Shown piece by piece: positions 60,645-64,000 of a stretch of DNA of 64,000 nt. The DNA lies in assembly GCF_000003195.3 (NCBI RefSeq), contig NC_012870.2:2017501-2081500 (forward strand), written 5' to 3'. How positions within the stretch are numbered: position 1 is the first letter of the stretch; each line of letters starts with the position of its first letter. This stretch comes from Sorghum bicolor (taxonomy: Eukaryota; Streptophyta; Magnoliopsida; Poales; Poaceae). The notes under the pieces were generated by a model. It was not told the origin of the DNA. It was given only the letters and a program-made list of their open reading frames with translations, and ran no database searches. The translations under genes and the position numbers were made by a program.

Positions 60645-61547
60645 TTATAAAAAGTTTTTATGTTTTTTTTGAATGCATCAACTGTCCAACATTTCTCGCG
60701 GCCCGCGGCAAAGGCACGTGGTCCCCACTCCCATTGATCCCCCGGCAGCACCCCGCCGAGCTATCGATGGAACGTTCCGATGGATCGATGGGTATAGGAT
60801 CCGCTCCGTCCTGTCGCTCCGCTCGTGCCCGTGCTCGTGCGGGTAAAAAAAAAGCGGATCGGGATCGGCGCCATCGCCAGCAGCTCTCTGCCTGTGCCTG
60901 TGCTTTTCGACGGGAGCGGAAGGCGAGACCGTCGGATCGAGACCAAAAAAAACCCTCCGATCCGTCCGAGTCGGACCGACGTGTGGGTGTGGCGTTGCCG
61001 CCTTTTCTTTTAGGAGGAAAAAGAAAAACAAATTGCATCTGCAATTCTGCATGCATGCCGTCGATCGGCTTCCTTTTGGTTAATCCACAATGGACGCATG
61101 GGCATGGCCCGCCCAACACACACTTGCGTTGCGCGCTCGGCCTTAGCTGCTAAGCAAGCCGATCCATCCATCGCATCCAACACCCATACTAAGCTTCGCT
61201 CGCTGATGTGGCTAAGAGCAGCGAGACCACGCCAGCGTCAAGTCAGTCAATAACACCTGGGTGGGCGTGGCCTGGGTGGCTACACACCTACTGGACCATA
61301 CCAAATCTTTGCTTTACGTACTACTACTAGCTAGTGTTATTTTATAGAGTATATAGTATAATACAATGTACTCAATTCATTCTAAATTATAAGACGTTTG
61401 ACTTTTTAACATATTATAAATTATAATTCTTGTGTCGTGACTTAAGAACGACTTAAATTTGACTATGTTTACATAAATTTATTTAATAAGCCGAGTGATC
61501 AAATTTAGGAGTCAAAAGTCAATTTGGAATGAAGAAAGCAATAGACA
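60645..61547. other. GC-rich intergenic stretch, no supported gene
   Basis: 60700-61150 has several overlapping frames (up to 153 codons) on both strands with no recognised domain. From 61370 to 61543 a Stowaway-like remnant shows paired ends (ctcaattcattctaaattat with aatttggaatgaag). Confidence 0.4.
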
Positions 61548-61772
61548 ACCCTGTTTGGTTTGGGAAGTTCAACTTTAACTCTCACCACATCAAATGTTTG
61601 GACATATGTATAGAGTACTAAATGTAAACTATTTACGAAACTAAAAACACAACGAAAGAGTAATTTGTAAGACAAATCTTTTAAGCCTAATTAACCCATA
61701 ATTAGACAATAATTAGACAATAACACGAAAATGCTACCGTACTTGTTAAATTTTAACATCCCCAACCAAACA
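61548..61772. mobile_element. degenerate MITE of the GGCCTTGTTTAG family
   Basis: Begins 'aaccctgtttggtttggg' and ends 'ccccaaccaaacatccc', with the internal core (gtaagacaaatcttttaagcc, ataattagacaata). Confidence 0.65.
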
Positions 61773-64000
61773 TCCCTTACTCGGATCTGCGTTCCTTCGC
61801 CTATTTAATTGATTTCCTAACCGAAGAGTTTTTTTTTTAAAAAAAAATAAGTATAAAAGTACTCGTAATAACAAAGTTGAAGCAGTTCCTTTTTGTGTAC
61901 GTACTCCATGCCTTGTATACACCCACAATCAGATCGATCCATGGGCGACAAGATGCATATATAAAGCAGATGCCCACGATCGATTTAATTAAGATCGATT
62001 GCTCCAATTCGAATCCAATCTGCTTAAAAAACTTGTACTCATACGTGTATTTGTCATCACACACTTATAGTCCTATAGTACGTGCCGCTGCTCCATTAAA
62101 AGCCGCTTCAAGCGCCATGGTTTCCATATGCCTTTGCCAAATTAAAAGCTAGCTTCGACGCAAGCCGCCGCATGGCCCTTACGTACGTATTTCTGGTGAG
62201 AGAAATTAAAGCGTATACTGGTCATCACATGATTCGGTTCCTTTGAAAGTTCAAAGCGCCCTATTTCGCCCTTATTATTTTCAAACAAATACTATTCTCA
62301 GAAACTAGCAAAAAAAAAAAAACATGAACGGGAGATCAACAATTTGTTTTGTTCGATGATCATGGATGCTGTATTGCTGAACCATGAACACGTTTATTGG
62401 TCGATGATGAGACAAATAAAAAGGAGAATGTGACCGCCTTTTTCACAGTTACAAAAACAAAGCAGTCCTGGATTATGATGTGTGATTTTTGTGACCATGG
62501 AGGTATATATGGATGGAATGCAAGTGCTGTCCTCTGGTGTGGCCATTGGACTTGTTGGGATGCCATTCTTTACTCTTGACCCCTTGACATTGCCTTGCTA
62601 CTTGCGGCTAAAAGAGGGGATATCCATCTCTATCTACCACCTCTTATCCCAGCTTTATTAGTAGTAGGAAAAGAAGAGCAAGATAGATATAGCTCAAGTC
62701 AAAAGTAGTGATGTATGAGATGGCACAGGCAAATCAGTGAAAAGAAGCTATGAATGAATATGATGCATATACATTCGAGACACCAGCAGCCAGCTGTGAA
62801 AACCTCATGAAAACCTGCCTTTTCCGGTCGTTCCTCTTGTCCAATGATGGTGCAGGCAAAGCAAAAGCCAAGCCAAGCCAGCGTCTGCAATCTGGCCCGT
62901 TTTCCTCCTCAAATTGATGCGTTAAGCTAATCATGTATGACCTTTTTTTTTGCCCCAGATTTTTCTCCACTCTGCTTCTTTTTGAAACATGATAAAGACT
63001 AGTAGTTACATGTGTGTTCAGAACTTCAGATGGAGATGCCAGCGTGGGTGAACGTACGTAGCTTACCCTGGAATGGAGTAGCTGCTAGCAACACTTGCTG
63101 ACTTTAAAGCCCCCCTTTGTACGTTTTAGCATAGGAATTTCATAGGAATTGTTCGAGAATTTCGCACAAATCAACGTATTTTTATAGAAAAAAAGGTATT
63201 TGAGCTTACCATCCGGATCTATCAACCATTTAGTAGTATTTTTCTCTCACAACAAATCACCGTACAGTACTTTAACACGGAGTAGAAAGCAAGAGAATTT
63301 CTGGATTCCAAGATGAGCCAAAGTAGGTACGAGGAAGTAATAAGAATATATTCTTCTGATGACATGTGAAGATTCCCATTGCCTCACTCAGTCACTCTTC
63401 ATCATCAAGGCTATGCCACGTCAGACTCACTGTAGCCGCGGAATGGAGAATGCCTGTGAAGAGTGAAGACAGCTTTGGTCTGGCCCCTTATCCTTCCTTT
63501 CCTTTAGGGTACCCTACCCAACGAAGAAATGGCTCCAGCCTTCCAGAGCCTGACAAGGATCTTTGAAATGCACATGGCATGAGCTACCAAGCCACCAAGG
63601 GCAACCTTTTTGGTTTCGGAGGCTCATGCTTCCTGCCCACTGCCCCAGTGGCCCAGTTGGTCCAAAAGCTTGCTCACTGTCCCAGTCCCGGCCAGTTGTG
63701 CTCATGGTCACGGTACAGTTGTTTTCTTAAAAGGCAAGTCTAAAACTGTGCAAAACTCTGTCAGAGAATAATAAGACTACTTGTGTGACAGTGTGATCAT
63801 GTATTGTTTTGCAGCAAGTCTTGGCCACGAGGGGATGAACGCTAGATTAGTTTTTTCCCAGCGATGAAAAAGAGAGTCATTAATACCTGAGCACAAGGTG
63901 CTAATACATGGAGAAGGTCATAGGAGTATGAAATAGTCATCAGAGAAAGCAGCTTTACCAATGAAACCCTAAGCTTTTTGTGCACGAAAAGAAAAGAAAA
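61773..64000. other. right end of window, no gene recognised
   Basis: AT-rich to mixed sequence. I see no splice-compatible coding series, tRNA or transposon ends. It may be upstream DNA of a gene beyond the window. Confidence 0.4.

Noticed and set aside
60658..61153. overlapping 124-153 codon frames on both strands
   Set aside because: GC-rich open stretch with no motif; frames on both strands are equally long.
1..64000. CRISPR arrays, operons, rRNA genes or intact tRNA genes
   Set aside because: None seen; the only direct repeats are short tandem duplications without unique spacers, and tRNA-like strings do not complete a cloverleaf by eye.

Overview
This is a nuclear window from a grass, most likely a panicoid such as sorghum. 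The evidence is spliced genes with GT-AG introns, very GC-rich first exons, and many small DNA transposons of grass type (Tourist-like with TAA target duplications, Stowaway-like with TA). There is no bacterial, viral or organellar operon structure. Species is inferred from style and gene content, not proven.

Six protein genes can be modelled exon by exon. All reading frames close and every proposed splice junction keeps frame. In order they are: galactokinase (+, 1110-5775, 13 exons, 502 aa); a plant sn-2-type glycerol-3-phosphate acyltransferase with a decayed N-terminal phosphatase motif (+, 13256-16497, 2 exons, 569 aa); a membrane-anchored DnaJ/JIV protein of the DNAJC14 type (-, 23371-18452, 9 exons, 716 aa); a classical short-chain dehydrogenase with a 14-nt first coding exon (+, 30521-31441, 268 aa); TRM13, the tRNA 2'-O-methyltransferase (+, 32447-35179, 9 exons, 455 aa); and a large SBP-box/ankyrin transcription factor of the SPL1/SPL6 class (-, 41508-35581, 11 exons, 969 aa). 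TRM13 and SPL6 converge, with their stop codons 401 bp apart. The genes do not form one pathway; they are unrelated housekeeping, lipid and regulatory genes. From memory, the set and order resemble a segment of the long arm of rice chromosome 3, which should be checked.

The left 42 kb is gene-bearing, with MITEs between genes and inside introns. Between the DnaJ and SDR genes lies a retrotransposon remnant: one 2.7-kb LTR (25875-28588) read on the minus strand, a tRNA-iMet primer-binding site and a 39-codon start of a possible gag. A LINE-like poly(A) tail abuts it.

The right 22 kb (42.2-64 kb) contains no gene I can recognise and is mostly mobile DNA. It holds a long-TIR MULE-like element with a 10-bp target duplication (43142-43688); nested Tourist-like elements (45.7-47.6 kb); a 0.75-kb T-rich tract with a 274-bp tandem duplication; a LINE reverse-transcriptase zinc-finger remnant (52785-53100); a complete non-autonomous CACTA element (54971-58806, TAA duplication) carrying a GC-rich block; and a 30-bp inverted repeat enclosing about 0.5 kb (59116-59646).

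No clearly new biological system was found. The points most worth a second look are the GC-AG intron in galactokinase, the lost phosphatase residues of the GPAT, the LTR promoter pointing toward the DnaJ gene, the CACTA cargo with tRNA-like promoter boxes, and the 59-kb inverted repeat.
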